Of a stretch of DNA of 46,846 bases, positions 31,414 through 40,175 are shown piece by piece. Both the position numbers and the translations under genes were made by a program. This stretch comes from Actinomadura latina NBRC 106108 (lineage in GTDB: Bacteria > Actinomycetota > Actinomycetes > Streptosporangiales > Streptosporangiaceae): contig NZ_BCQS01000048.1 in NCBI RefSeq assembly GCF_001552195.1, positions 1-46,846 on the forward strand. Reading direction: 5' to 3'. The notes below the pieces were generated by a model that was not told where the DNA came from, ran no database searches, and was given only the letters and a program-made list of their open reading frames with translations. The first letter of the stretch is position 1. Every line of letters begins with the position of its first letter.

Positions 31414-31893
31414 CTATCGCAGCGCTTCGACGAAACGGGCCGCCTCGTCGCGGCGCATCCCGGTCTCCGCGCACACCAGCGCGACGGCCGACTCGAAGTC
31501 GCCCGCGAGCTTGAACGCCCGCACCCGGTCCGACAGCACCCCGGTCCCGGCGGGCGGGAGCGTGGGGACGCGTCCCTCCAGGACGGCGTCGACGTAGTCC
31601 TTGGCGGCCTTCAACCCGAGGCCCGTCTCCGCGCGGACCATCTTGACCGCCGGTCTCACCTTCCCCTCGGCGAGCATCGCGCGGGCCTTGGCCTGCACCT
31701 CCGGCGGCACCAGCCGGGCGAAGACCGGGCCTTTCAGCTCGTCCACGTACTCCTTGGCCTCGACGAGCCCGGTGCCCGTGACCTCCCGGACCAGCCTGAT
31801 GGCGTGGATGAACTTCTGCTCGGCGACCAGCTCCACCACGCGCTCGTGCGCCTCGGGGAGCATGTACCGCACGGGCGCCGACGACTTCTTCAC
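31414..31893 (-). CDS. Three-repeat protein resembling the ribosomal L7/L12 C-terminal domain
   Basis: 159 aa, GTG start. Three helical repeats are visible: ERVVELVAEQKFIHAIRLVR...TGLVEAKEYVDEL (~17-53), AKARAMLAEGKVRPAVKMVR...GLGLKAAKDYVDAV (~68-105) and DRVRAFKLAGDFESAVALVC...MRRDEAARFVEAL (~121-158). Each has the pattern of the L7/L12 CTD (K-x-x-A-I-K-x-V-R-x-x-T-G-L-x-L-x-x-A-K-x-x-V-E). It is not the ribosomal stalk protein, since the N-terminal dimerisation domain and hinge are missing. Role unknown; possibly a binding scaffold. Separate from its neighbours by 70 and 67 bp. Confidence 0.75.
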   Translation of the reverse strand: MKKSSAPVRYMLPEAHERVVELVAEQKFIHAIRLVREVTGTGLVEAKEYVDELKGPVFARLVPPEVQAKARAMLAEGKVRPAVKMVRAETGLGLKAAKDYVDAVLEGRVPTLPPAGTGVLSDRVRAFKLAGDFESAVALVCAETGMRRDEAARFVEALR

Positions 31894-31960
31894 GTGGTCA
31901 CTCCTATGGCCGGGGGGCGGACGGGACGATTCTCGCGGACCCCGTCCCCCGCCGCACCTC

Positions 31961-32533
31961 TCAGCGCAGCGCCTCCTCCACCAGCGGGCGGCGGCCGAGC
32001 AGCGCGACGAGCCGTTCGCCGGGGGCCCCGTCCGGCGCCGGTTCCACCGGGTCGGCGAACAGCGGGCGGCGCGGTTCCGGCAGCACGAGCGGGCACATCG
32101 CCAGCAGGTCGCCCGCCAGGACCGGCGGGATGGCGCGCCCCTCCCCCGTGGCCTGCGCGATGTCCCAGCCGTGGACGGCGACCTCCAGCGCGCCCGCCCC
32201 GATCAGCAGCTCACCGGGGAGCCGCCGGTCCCCGACCGAGACCCGGCCCAGGACGGCGGTCGCCCGCAGCACCCGCACGGCCCGCACCCGCAGCGCCGAC
32301 ACCGGATCGTCCAGCGGGTCCTCCGGGCCCGGCTCCCTCCCGACCCGCCCCGCGCCCATGCCCTCGTGCAGCGCGGCCAGGGATTCACCGAGGTGCAGCA
32401 CGAGCATGGTGAGGTCCCATGCCGCGCACGGCGTGCGGCGGCCGAGCATGTCCGGCGTCACCCCTTGGACGGCCGTCAGCGCGAAGCCGATCGCCCGGTC
32501 CAGCAGCCTGCCGCCGCCCGCGTCCGCACGCAC
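31961..32533 (-). CDS. Maleylpyruvate isomerase N-terminal/TIGR03086-type protein
   Basis: 190 aa from GTG 32533, which has GGAGG 6 bp upstream; the longer reading from 32596 has none. DinB-like four-helix fold: ALTAVQGVTPDMLGRRTPCAAWDLTMLVLHLGESL then GALEVAVHGWDIAQATG, where the two His positions match the metal-binding pattern of the family. Many such proteins are mycothiol-dependent enzymes, but some are of unknown role. The third helix region is shorter than usual. It lies 66 bp downstream of the MpaB-like gene on the same strand and is possibly cotranscribed. Confidence 0.8.
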   Translation of the reverse strand: MRADAGGGRLLDRAIGFALTAVQGVTPDMLGRRTPCAAWDLTMLVLHLGESLAALHEGMGAGRVGREPGPEDPLDDPVSALRVRAVRVLRATAVLGRVSVGDRRLPGELLIGAGALEVAVHGWDIAQATGEGRAIPPVLAGDLLAMCPLVLPEPRRPLFADPVEPAPDGAPGERLVALLGRRPLVEEALR

Positions 32534-32599
32534 ATCCGGCCTCCGATCGGGTGATGGCCCTGTGCACTGTGGACCGCGACCGCGACCGAAAATCATCGA

Positions 32600-33598
32600 T
32601 CAGGCGGTCGCCTCGACCTCCTCGCGGGTCAGCACGGGGTCGGGGGCGGCCGGCGCGGTCGAGGCGACGGGGGCCGAGACGCCGCCGGCGACGCGGGCCT
32701 CGGCCTCGCGGTACTCCCGGATCGGGCCGGTGGCGTCGTGCAGGCCGTTGAGGACGAGCCACAGGGTGCTGCGGCGCGCGCGCAGGGCGATCGGGTTCGG
32801 CGGCTGGTACAGGCAGAGCTTCTGCGCCCACTTCGGGAGCATGTCGCGGGCGGCCCAGTCCATGAACGAGCCGCCGGGCTCCCAGGGCTTGACCTTGCTG
32901 CCGCGCAGGTTCGGCCCCGTCTGGAACGCCTTGATCGGGGTGAGCGCCAGGCGCGGCAAGTAGGACTCCAGGCACTCGGCGACCGCCGCCTTGGTCTCGG
33001 GCAGGTCGGTGCCGCCCAGCGCCTCGCCGACGCGGACGAACTCGCGGTAGTAGCGGTCGATGTCGCGCAGCGGGCGCCGGTGGTAGCGCTCGTGCGCGGT
33101 CGCGAGACCCCAGACGACGGTGGCGTAGTTCCAGCGCAGCCACTCGGGGTCGTCGGCGTCGTAGGCCAGGCCGTCCGGGCGGGTGCCCTTGATGGTGTGG
33201 TGCATGGCGCGGACGGTGCGGGCCAGGCGCTCGGCGGTCGGGGTCGAGCCGTAGGCGGTGCCGATGAAGAACGAAAGGGAGTGCCCGAGCCGGACGGCGG
33301 CGCCCTCCGGGTCGATGTTCCCGGTGGGGATGCCGTCGACGCGCTCGGGGATGCGGGAGTGGTCGTAGGCCATCCAGCTGATGCTCGGGTCGAGGCCCTC
33401 GATGTAGGCGGCGCCGACCAGGCCGAGGATCAGCGTGGGCAGGTGCGAGTGGACGTACCAGACCGCGCTGCCCGGCCCGAACCAGCCGGGGTCGCCGGCC
33501 GGCCCGGCGAAGTCCAGGCCCTTGAAGAACCTGGAGCGGATATCGGCGTCGAAGGCCCGCTCGAATCGCGTCGCGACGATGTTCGTCCTGCCCGGCAT
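32600..33598 (-). CDS. Oxygenase MpaB family protein (DUF2236)
   Basis: 332 aa. Conserved DUF2236 features include GPGSAVWYVHSHLPTLILGL near the N-terminus, SFFIGTAYGS, the helix VRAMHHTIKGTRPDG, WNYATVVWGLATAHERYHRRPL and the C-terminal KLCLYQPPNP. Family members such as latex-clearing protein bind heme b through conserved His; candidate ligands here are in MHH and HERYH. ATG 33598 is used because GGGAG precedes it by 7 bp. The promoter region carries two TetR-type palindromes shared with the divergent tetR gene, so it is probably the regulated target. Confidence 0.88.
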   Translation of the reverse strand: MPGRTNIVATRFERAFDADIRSRFFKGLDFAGPAGDPGWFGPGSAVWYVHSHLPTLILGLVGAAYIEGLDPSISWMAYDHSRIPERVDGIPTGNIDPEGAAVRLGHSLSFFIGTAYGSTPTAERLARTVRAMHHTIKGTRPDGLAYDADDPEWLRWNYATVVWGLATAHERYHRRPLRDIDRYYREFVRVGEALGGTDLPETKAAVAECLESYLPRLALTPIKAFQTGPNLRGSKVKPWEPGGSFMDWAARDMLPKWAQKLCLYQPPNPIALRARRSTLWLVLNGLHDATGPIREYREAEARVAGGVSAPVASTAPAAPDPVLTREEVEATA

Positions 33599-33611
33599 CT
33601 GCACTCCCAAG

Positions 33612-33661
33612 TCTGGCTACAACTGTATCCAGAGTAAGGTCTGGGTACGCCCGTGTCCAGA
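33612..33661. promoter_or_regulatory. Two tandem 22-bp palindromic operators between mpaB-like and tetR genes
   Basis: Site 1 (33612-33633) has arms TCTGGcTACA and TGTAtCCAGA about AC, palindromic at all but one position pair. Site 2 (33640-33661) has outer arms TCTGG/CCAGA and inner ACG/CGT. Centres are 28 bp apart. Shared consensus TCTGGnTAC...GTntCCAGA. Placement between the divergent genes indicates binding by the adjacent TetR protein. Confidence 0.8.
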
Positions 33662-33701
33662 GTTGAGCTCCACAACGGGACCGTGCCGGTATCGTCGGAG
33701 C

Positions 33702-34343
33702 ATGGCGAACGCGCGCACAGCCACGTCCACCCGGTGGGCCGGGGTCCCCGCGAGCCGGCGGCGCGACGAGCGGCGCGCCATGCTGGCCCGCGCCGCGTAC
33801 CGGCTGTTCGGCGAGGACGGCGAGGCGGCGCTGACCGTGCGCGCCGTGTGCCGGGAGGCCGAGCTGCACACGCGCTACTTCTACGAGAACTTCGCCGATA
33901 CCGACGAGCTGCTCGCGGCCGTCTACGACCAGCAGGCCGCGGCCCTCGCCGAGGTGCTGGACACCGCGGTCGACGAGGCGGGCCCGAGCCCGGACGCCCG
34001 CACCCGCGCGGGCATCCGCAGCGTGCTGCGCTTCATCAGCGACGACCCCCGCAGGGGGCGCGTCCTGTTCGCGGAGGCGCGCGGCAACGAGGTGCTGGCC
34101 GAGCGGCGGCGGGCCGCGCAGACCGCCCTGCTGGACGGCGTGCTCGCGATGAGCAACATCGAGGACCCCGGGCTCCCGGTCGTCATCGCCGCGACCATGT
34201 TCACCGGCGCGATGACCGAGCTGGCCCAGCAGTGGGCGGACGGACGGCTCGGCGACGATCTCGACGCGGTCGTCGCCGGCGCCGTCGAACTCTCCCTCGC
34301 CCTCCACATCACGGCCGCCCGGCACGCCGCCCCGCGGGCATAG
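33702..34343 (+). CDS. TetR family transcriptional regulator
   Basis: 213 aa. N-terminal helix-turn-helix: RRAMLARAAYRLFGEDGEAA then LTVRAVCREAELHTRYFYENFADTDELL, the standard TetR recognition helix ending in YFYENF. The ~140-residue ligand domain is variable, as expected. ATG 33702 (MANARTATSTRWAG) leaves almost no room for a ribosome site (GGAG is 1-2 bp away), so translation may be leaderless or start slightly downstream. It probably represses the divergent DUF2236 gene and itself through the two palindromes upstream. Confidence 0.9.
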   Translation: MANARTATSTRWAGVPASRRRDERRAMLARAAYRLFGEDGEAALTVRAVCREAELHTRYFYENFADTDELLAAVYDQQAAALAEVLDTAVDEAGPSPDARTRAGIRSVLRFISDDPRRGRVLFAEARGNEVLAERRRAAQTALLDGVLAMSNIEDPGLPVVIAATMFTGAMTELAQQWADGRLGDDLDAVVAGAVELSLALHITAARHAAPRA

Positions 34344-34350
34344 GGGACGC

Positions 34351-34971
34351 TCAGCCGATCAGCTCCAGGGCGCGGTCGAGGGAGATGACATCGGCGTACT
34401 TGGCCTGCAGGTCGAGCAGGTTGGCCTCGTGCAGGCGCCGGTCGCGGTCACCGCACGCCTGGTCCACCACGAGGGGGCGGAAGCCGTGCTGCAGCGCGTC
34501 GGTCGCGGTGGCCCGGACGCAGCCGCTCGTGGTCAGCCCGCAGATGAACAGGGTGTCGATGCCGGACGAGGTCAACGTCGCCGCCAGCGACGTGCCGTGG
34601 AACGCACTCGCGTACTGCTTGGTGACGACCGTCTCCCCCGGCTCGGGGGCGACCCCCTCGGCGAAGTCGCCGAGGGGGCTCCCTTCCTCGAACACGCGCA
34701 GCGCGGGGACCTTGCGGCGGAACAGCCCGCCGTCCGCGCCGCCCGGCTGGAGGCTCACCCGCGTGAACAGCACCGGCGGACCGGCCGCCCGCGCCGCCGC
34801 GACCAGGCTCGCGGTCGCCGCCAGCGCGCCCTCGACGGGGGCGCGCAGCGGGGAGCCGTCCTCCAGGTACGCGCGGGCGAAGTCGACCACCAGCACCGCG
34901 GGCGCGTCACCGCAGCCGAGGCTCTCGCCGAAGCCCGAGCGCCGGTAGTCGGCGACGAGGTCGTCCGTCAT
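34351..34971 (-). CDS. Isochorismatase-like cysteine hydrolase
   Basis: 206 aa. The catalytic triad of the N-carbamoylsarcosine amidohydrolase group is complete: Asp30 (VLVVDFARAY), Lys118 (TVVTKQYASAF) and Cys151 (FICGLTTSGCVRATATDAL). The usual cis-peptide segment GLTTSGC is present. The ATG overlaps the HyuB stop as ATGA (34968-34971). Position after HyuA/HyuB suggests it hydrolyses the carbamoyl or amide product of the hydantoinase-type enzyme. This resembles the N-methylhydantoinase to N-carbamoylsarcosine amidase route of creatinine breakdown, though the true substrate is not known. Confidence 0.92.
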   Translation of the reverse strand: MTDDLVADYRRSGFGESLGCGDAPAVLVVDFARAYLEDGSPLRAPVEGALAATASLVAAARAAGPPVLFTRVSLQPGGADGGLFRRKVPALRVFEEGSPLGDFAEGVAPEPGETVVTKQYASAFHGTSLAATLTSSGIDTLFICGLTTSGCVRATATDALQHGFRPLVVDQACGDRDRRLHEANLLDLQAKYADVISLDRALELIG

Positions 34972-36863
34972 CGGCGCAGCGCGTCGGCGGACCGGACGTC
35001 GACCGGCGGGCGCGGCGCGGGCAGCCCGGTCTCCTCCTCGCAGCGGGCGAGGATCTCCGCCAGCGGCGGCCCCATGTCGAACACGGGGACCTCCGTCCGC
35101 CCGGCGGCCATCTCCGCCCGCAGCAGTTCGGTGGCCTGCACGTCGAGGACGCCGTCGTCACCGCAGACGACGCCGTAGCCGGCCCGGGCGCCGGCGGCGG
35201 TGACCAGCCCGCGCAGCACCTCCTGCGCGACCTGCTCGGCGGGACGGGCGAGCGGGTCGCCCCATCCGCCGCCGCCCCAGGTCACGAAGTGCAGCACGTC
35301 GCCCGGCGCGACCGGGACGTCGTGGATCTTGCTGGGCAGCACCTCGCGGGTGCCGTCCGCCCGGTCGATCCACTTGCGGCCCCGCTCCCCCGGACGCCCG
35401 CCGTTCACGCCCCACGGGTAGGTGAGCCAGCGGTCGTCGTGGATCGCGATCGTGCCCGGCTCCTCGAAGTGGTACGCCACGTCCACGCCGTTGCCGCCCC
35501 GGTGCAGGCCGGCGCCGCCGGAGTCGGCGATCGTCTCCCACCGCTCGATGCGCAGCGGGTAGTACGACTCCAGGTACTCGCAGGGGATGTTGACGAACGA
35601 CGGCCACAGCGAGTGCCCGTCCGGGCCGTCCCCGACCGGGCGTCCCGGCACGCCGCCGAACCCGATGGAGTACAGCTGGAACCACTCGCCCTCGCGCGGC
35701 CCGGACGTGTAGTGCCCCGAGTACATGAAGTGCGGCGAGGACGAGAACCCGGCCGCGTTCAGGATCTCCGGGTTCGTCTGCCCGAGCAGCCCGCCGAACA
35801 GGTCGAACACGCGGCCGATGCCGTGGTTGCGGGCGTTCAGCGCGGCCGGGCGGCGCGGCTTCCAGAACGAGTCCTCGGGGATCGTCACGTCGATCAGCGG
35901 GTAGAAGCCGTCGTTCCACAGGATCTGCGGGTCGGCGACCGTGATCACGTAGATGCCGAAGAACATCCGGACGAGGTTCTCGTTGATGAAGTAGTTGATC
36001 GGCCCGACCGCCTGCGGGGCGGCGTGGCCGAAGTCCAGATGGATCTTCTCGCCGGTCCGGGTCAGCGAGATCTTCAGCTCGTAGGGGCCGTAGCCGCAGC
36101 CGTCGTCGTCGATGTAGTCGGCGAACTCCAGCGTCTGGCCGTCCTCGAAGAGGGCCGCCAGCAGCACCTTCATGGCCTGGTAGTTGCGGTCGAGCAGGGC
36201 GTCCAGCGCGGACAGGTACGTCTCGACGCCGAACCGGTCGCACAGCTCGGTCACCCGGCGGGCGGCCGTCGTGCAGGCGGCGGTCAGCCCGTTCAGGTCG
36301 GCCCGGTTCCAGTCCGGCATCCGCACCTGGTTGAGGATGATCCGCAGCGCGGCCTCGTTGAGCTTCCCGCCCTCGTACAGCTTGAACGGCGGGACGATCA
36401 CGCCCTCTTCGTAGATGGTGCGGGCGTCGGCGGGCATCGAGGACGGCGTCTTGCCGCCCACGTCCGTCATGTGCCCGAACATCGACGACCAGCCCACGAG
36501 CCGGCCCTGGTGGAAGATCGGCACCACGAGCAGCCAGTCGTTGGCGTGGCTGATCGCCGCGCCGCACGCGTACGGGTCGGACGTCATCAGGATGTCGCCC
36601 TCGCCGATCGTCCCGTCGAAGTTCTCCAGGAAGTCGGGCACCGAGAGGCCGAACTGGCCGACGACCATCTTCCCGGACGGGTCGGCGATCAGCGGGAACT
36701 CGTCGTGCTGCTCGCGGATGCCCGGGGACAGCGCGGTGCGGAACAGCACCTCGTCCATCTCGTACCGGGCGTTGCGCAGCGCGTTCTCGATGATGTCCAG
36801 GGTGACCGGGTCGACGTCGACCCGGGCGGCCGGCTCGGTGGTGGTCTGCAGGATCTCGGCCAT
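34968..36863 (-). CDS. hyuB: Hydantoinase B/oxoprolinase family protein
   Basis: 631 aa, normal length for HyuB. Diagnostic segments: VDPVTLDIIENALRNARYEMD at the N-terminus, SDPYACGAAISHANDWLLVVPIF (~110), VGWSSMFGHMTDVGG and the late GGAGLHRGGNG and VTWGGGGWGDPL. HyuB is one half of ATP-dependent cyclic-amide or carboxylase enzymes (N-methylhydantoinase, oxoprolinase, acetophenone carboxylase, caprolactamase). Its ATG shares one base with the HyuA stop (TGATG), so the two subunits are made in step. Substrate unresolved. Confidence 0.95.
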   Translation of the reverse strand: MAEILQTTTEPAARVDVDPVTLDIIENALRNARYEMDEVLFRTALSPGIREQHDEFPLIADPSGKMVVGQFGLSVPDFLENFDGTIGEGDILMTSDPYACGAAISHANDWLLVVPIFHQGRLVGWSSMFGHMTDVGGKTPSSMPADARTIYEEGVIVPPFKLYEGGKLNEAALRIILNQVRMPDWNRADLNGLTAACTTAARRVTELCDRFGVETYLSALDALLDRNYQAMKVLLAALFEDGQTLEFADYIDDDGCGYGPYELKISLTRTGEKIHLDFGHAAPQAVGPINYFINENLVRMFFGIYVITVADPQILWNDGFYPLIDVTIPEDSFWKPRRPAALNARNHGIGRVFDLFGGLLGQTNPEILNAAGFSSSPHFMYSGHYTSGPREGEWFQLYSIGFGGVPGRPVGDGPDGHSLWPSFVNIPCEYLESYYPLRIERWETIADSGGAGLHRGGNGVDVAYHFEEPGTIAIHDDRWLTYPWGVNGGRPGERGRKWIDRADGTREVLPSKIHDVPVAPGDVLHFVTWGGGGWGDPLARPAEQVAQEVLRGLVTAAGARAGYGVVCGDDGVLDVQATELLRAEMAAGRTEVPVFDMGPPLAEILARCEEETGLPAPRPPVDVRSADALRR

Positions 36864-38923
36864 CAGCCCTCCTCAGTCGGACGGATCAGCAGGCTGCCGC
36901 TCGGGTGCACGGTCGCGGCGTGACCGGACAGGACGAGGGTGGTGGAGTCCATCTCGACCACGACGGCCGGTCCGGTCACCACGTCCCCCGCGAGCAGCTT
37001 GGAACGGTCGAAGATGCGGGCGGGCACGGACGCGCCGTCCATCCACACCTCGGTCTCGCGGAGCAGCGCCCCGGACGGGTCGCCGGTCCCCTCGGGCAGC
37101 GTGCGCCAGGCGACCTCCGGGCGCGGCCCGGACACGGTCACCCGCAGGTTGATCACTTCGCGCTCGTTGTCGAGCAGGAACGAGAACAGCCGCTTGTGCT
37201 CGGCGTCGAACTTGGCGCCCAGCTCGGTGAGCAGGTCGCCGTCCAGGGTCTCCCGGTCGATCTCGACGGGGATCTCGAAGCCCTGCCCGTGGTAGCGCAG
37301 GTCGAACTGGTACGTCGCGGTCTGGCTGCCGCGCGGGACGCCCTCCGACTCCAGCCGCCCGGCGGCGGCGTCCGCCAGCTCGGCGAGCGCGGCGCGCAGC
37401 TCGGCGTCGTCGAGGGTGGAGAAGCGGCGCACCATCGTGCGGGCGCTCTCGTCGCGGGCGCAGGTCGTCGCGTCCCCGTAGGCGCACAGGACGCCCGGCG
37501 ACGGCGGCACGATCACCGGCCACGAGCCGGTCAGCCGGCCGAGCGCGTTCGCGTGCAGCGGGCCCGCACCGCCGAACGACATCAGCGCGAACTCGCGCGG
37601 GTCGAAGCCCTGCTGGACGCTGATCAGCCGCAGCGCGCCCAGCATGTTCTCGTTGACGATGTCGATGATCCCCGCGGCCGCCGCCTCCGCGCCCGGCAGG
37701 CCCATCGCCTCGGCGATGCCGCTCACGGCCTTGCGGGCGGCCTCGACGTCCAGCGAGATCTCCCCGCCGGCGAGCTCCGTCGGCAGGTAGCCGAGGACGA
37801 CGTTGGCGTCGGTGACCGTGGGCTCGGTGCCGCCGGCGCCGTAGGCGGCCGGGCCGGGGTCGGCGCCCGCGGACTGCGGGCCGACCCGCAGCGCCTTGGT
37901 CAGCTCGGGCACGTGCGCGATGGAGCCGCCGCCCGCGCCGACGGACCGGACGTCCACGCTGGTGGCCCGCACGGTCAGGTCGCCGACGCTCGTCTCCCGG
38001 CCGATCCGGGGGCGTCCGCCGAGGACCAGCGCCACGTCCGTGGACGTGCCGCCCATGTCGAAGGTGAGGAAGTCGCGGAACCCGGCCTGCTCGGCGAACC
38101 ACACCGCGCCGGTCACGCCGCCCGCCGGGCCGGACAGCAGCAGCGACACCGGGTCCTCGGCCGCCTTGGAGGCCTGGGTGAGCCCGCCGTCGCTGCGCAG
38201 CACCGACAGCGGCGCCGCGATCCCGCTGCCGGTCAGCGACCGGTCGAGGTTGCTGACGTACCGGGCGACTTCGGGCTGGACATAGCTGTTCGCCACGGTC
38301 GTGACGGTCCGCTCGTACTCCCGCATCTCCGGCAGGACGTGGCTCGACAGCGACACCGGGACGCCCGGCAGCTCCTCGGCCGCCAGCTCCGCGACCCGCC
38401 GCTCGTGCGCGTCGCTCGCGTACGAGTTGATCAGCGAGACGGTGAGCGCCTCGATGCCGGCCCCGGCGAGCCGGCGCAGCTCGGCGCGGGCGCGGTCCTC
38501 GTCCAGCGGGGTGACGACCCTGCCGTCGGCGGCGATCCGGCCCGGGATCTCGACGGTGTGCTCCAGCTTGGCGAGCGGCTCCGGCTTCGGCCAGATGATC
38601 CAGCCGGCCAGCCCGCCCGGCACGAACGACCGGGCGATCTGCAGCACCTGCCGGAACCCCTCGGTCGTCACCAGCCCGACCCGCGCACCCTTGCTCTGCA
38701 GGATCGCGTTGGTCGCCACCGTCGTGCCGTGCAGCACGTGCGCCACTTCGGACAGCTCGATCCCGGCGTCCCTGCATACCTTGCGGATGCCGTTGAGGAC
38801 GCCCTCGGACTGGTCCGCCGGGGTGGACGCGGTCTTGGCGCGGTGGCTGACGCCGGTCTCCTCGTCCACCAGCAGCACGTCGGTGAACGTGCCTCCTACA
38901 TCGACTCCTAGGCGATAACCCAT
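36863..38923 (-). CDS. hyuA: Hydantoinase/oxoprolinase A family protein
   Basis: 686 aa, the ATP-binding subunit paired with HyuB. It begins with the actin-like phosphate loop YRLGVDVGGTFTDVLLVD, has LHGTTVATNAILQ (~65) and the second phosphate motif FDMGGTSTDVALV (~290), then SFGGAGPLHA (~525). This group uses ATP to open a cyclic imide/amide or activate a ketone. ATG 38923; 28 bp separate it from the upstream CoA-transferase gene. Confidence 0.95.
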   Translation of the reverse strand: MGYRLGVDVGGTFTDVLLVDEETGVSHRAKTASTPADQSEGVLNGIRKVCRDAGIELSEVAHVLHGTTVATNAILQSKGARVGLVTTEGFRQVLQIARSFVPGGLAGWIIWPKPEPLAKLEHTVEIPGRIAADGRVVTPLDEDRARAELRRLAGAGIEALTVSLINSYASDAHERRVAELAAEELPGVPVSLSSHVLPEMREYERTVTTVANSYVQPEVARYVSNLDRSLTGSGIAAPLSVLRSDGGLTQASKAAEDPVSLLLSGPAGGVTGAVWFAEQAGFRDFLTFDMGGTSTDVALVLGGRPRIGRETSVGDLTVRATSVDVRSVGAGGGSIAHVPELTKALRVGPQSAGADPGPAAYGAGGTEPTVTDANVVLGYLPTELAGGEISLDVEAARKAVSGIAEAMGLPGAEAAAAGIIDIVNENMLGALRLISVQQGFDPREFALMSFGGAGPLHANALGRLTGSWPVIVPPSPGVLCAYGDATTCARDESARTMVRRFSTLDDAELRAALAELADAAAGRLESEGVPRGSQTATYQFDLRYHGQGFEIPVEIDRETLDGDLLTELGAKFDAEHKRLFSFLLDNEREVINLRVTVSGPRPEVAWRTLPEGTGDPSGALLRETEVWMDGASVPARIFDRSKLLAGDVVTGPAVVVEMDSTTLVLSGHAATVHPSGSLLIRPTEEG

Positions 38924-38951
38924 GCCGGCCTCCCGATGCCGTGCTCGTCTC

Positions 38952-40175
38952 TCAGATGGCTCCGCGCTCGGCCAGCGCGGCGATCTCGTCTTCTCGCAGG
39001 TCCAGGAGGCCGCCGTACACCTCCCGGTTGTGCTCGCCGAGCGCCGGGCCGGGGTGCCGCACCGACCCGGGCGTCTCGCTGAGCCTGGGGAACGCGTTGT
39101 GCATCGGGAGCTCGCCGAAGTCGGGGTGGGCGAGCCGCACGATCGCCTCGCGGGCGGCGAAGTGCGGGTCGTCGAACATGTCCTTGGCGGTGTAGATGCG
39201 TCCTGCGGGGACGCCGCCCTCGTGGAGGGCCTCCAGGAGGGCCTCGGTGCCGAGCGTCGCCGACCAGGCGGAGATCAGCTCGTCCAGCTCCTCCATGTTG
39301 CGGCCCCGGTCGGCGTGGCCGGCGAAGCGCGGGTCGTCGGCCAGCTCGGGGCGGCCCATCGTCTTGGCGAGCCGCCCGAACACGGTGTCCTGGTTGGCGG
39401 CGATCAGGATCATCTCGCCGGACGCGGTCGGGTACACGTTGCTGGGCGACACGTTCGGCAGCACCGAACCGGTGCGTTCGCGCTGGTAGCCGGCCACGGC
39501 CCATTCGGGCAGCAGCGACTCCATCATCGCCAGCACCGCCTCGTAGATCGCCGAGTCGACGACCTGGCCCCGGCCGGTGTTGCTCCGGTGGTGGACGGCG
39601 GCGAGCGCGCCGATCGTCGCGAACACCGCGGCGAGCGAGTCCCCGAGCGAGATCCCGGCGCGCGACGGCGCGTTCCCCGGGTCGCCGGTCACGTACCGGA
39701 TGCCGCCCATCGCCTCGCCGATCGACCCGTATCCGGCGCGCGGCGCGTACGGGCCGCTCTGCCCGAACCCGGACACGCGGACGAGGATCAGCCCCGGATT
39801 CGACTCGCGGAGGGTTTCGAAGTCCAGCCCCCAGCGCTCCAGCGTCCCGGGACGGAAGTTCTCCACGACGATGTCGGCCCGGCCGATGATCCGCCGCGCC
39901 AGGTCCTGCCCCTCGGCCGTGCGCAGGTTGCACGTCACCGACTTCTTGTTGCGCGCGACGACCGGCCACCACAGGGACTTGCCGTGCGGCTTCTCCCGTC
40001 CCCACTGGCGCATCGGGTCGCCGGCGCCCGGCGACTCCAGCTTGATCACCTCGGCGCCGAAGTCGCCGAGCAGCTGGCCGCAGAACGGGCCGGCCAGCAG
40101 CTGCCCCATCTCCACCACGCGCAGGTCGGCGAGCGGTCCCCGGACGTCCTGCGTGGCGCCGTCGTGCGTTGACAT
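38952..40175 (-). CDS. CaiB/BaiF family III CoA-transferase
   Basis: 407 aa. It has LRVVEMGQLLAGPFCGQLLGDFGAEVIK, WWPVVARNKKSVTCNL, the helix ADIVVENFRPGTLERWGL and the segment GISLGDSLAAVFA, in which Asp (~179) is the residue that forms the acyl-enzyme anhydride. The ATG directly follows the regulator's stop (TAGATG, no gap), so gntR, this gene, hyuA, hyuB and the hydrolase form one operon. It probably converts a carboxylic acid from the pathway to its CoA thioester, which would link the operon to the divergent HMG-CoA lyase. Confidence 0.93.
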   Translation of the reverse strand: MSTHDGATQDVRGPLADLRVVEMGQLLAGPFCGQLLGDFGAEVIKLESPGAGDPMRQWGREKPHGKSLWWPVVARNKKSVTCNLRTAEGQDLARRIIGRADIVVENFRPGTLERWGLDFETLRESNPGLILVRVSGFGQSGPYAPRAGYGSIGEAMGGIRYVTGDPGNAPSRAGISLGDSLAAVFATIGALAAVHHRSNTGRGQVVDSAIYEAVLAMMESLLPEWAVAGYQRERTGSVLPNVSPSNVYPTASGEMILIAANQDTVFGRLAKTMGRPELADDPRFAGHADRGRNMEELDELISAWSATLGTEALLEALHEGGVPAGRIYTAKDMFDDPHFAAREAIVRLAHPDFGELPMHNAFPRLSETPGSVRHPGPALGEHNREVYGGLLDLREDEIAALAERGAI

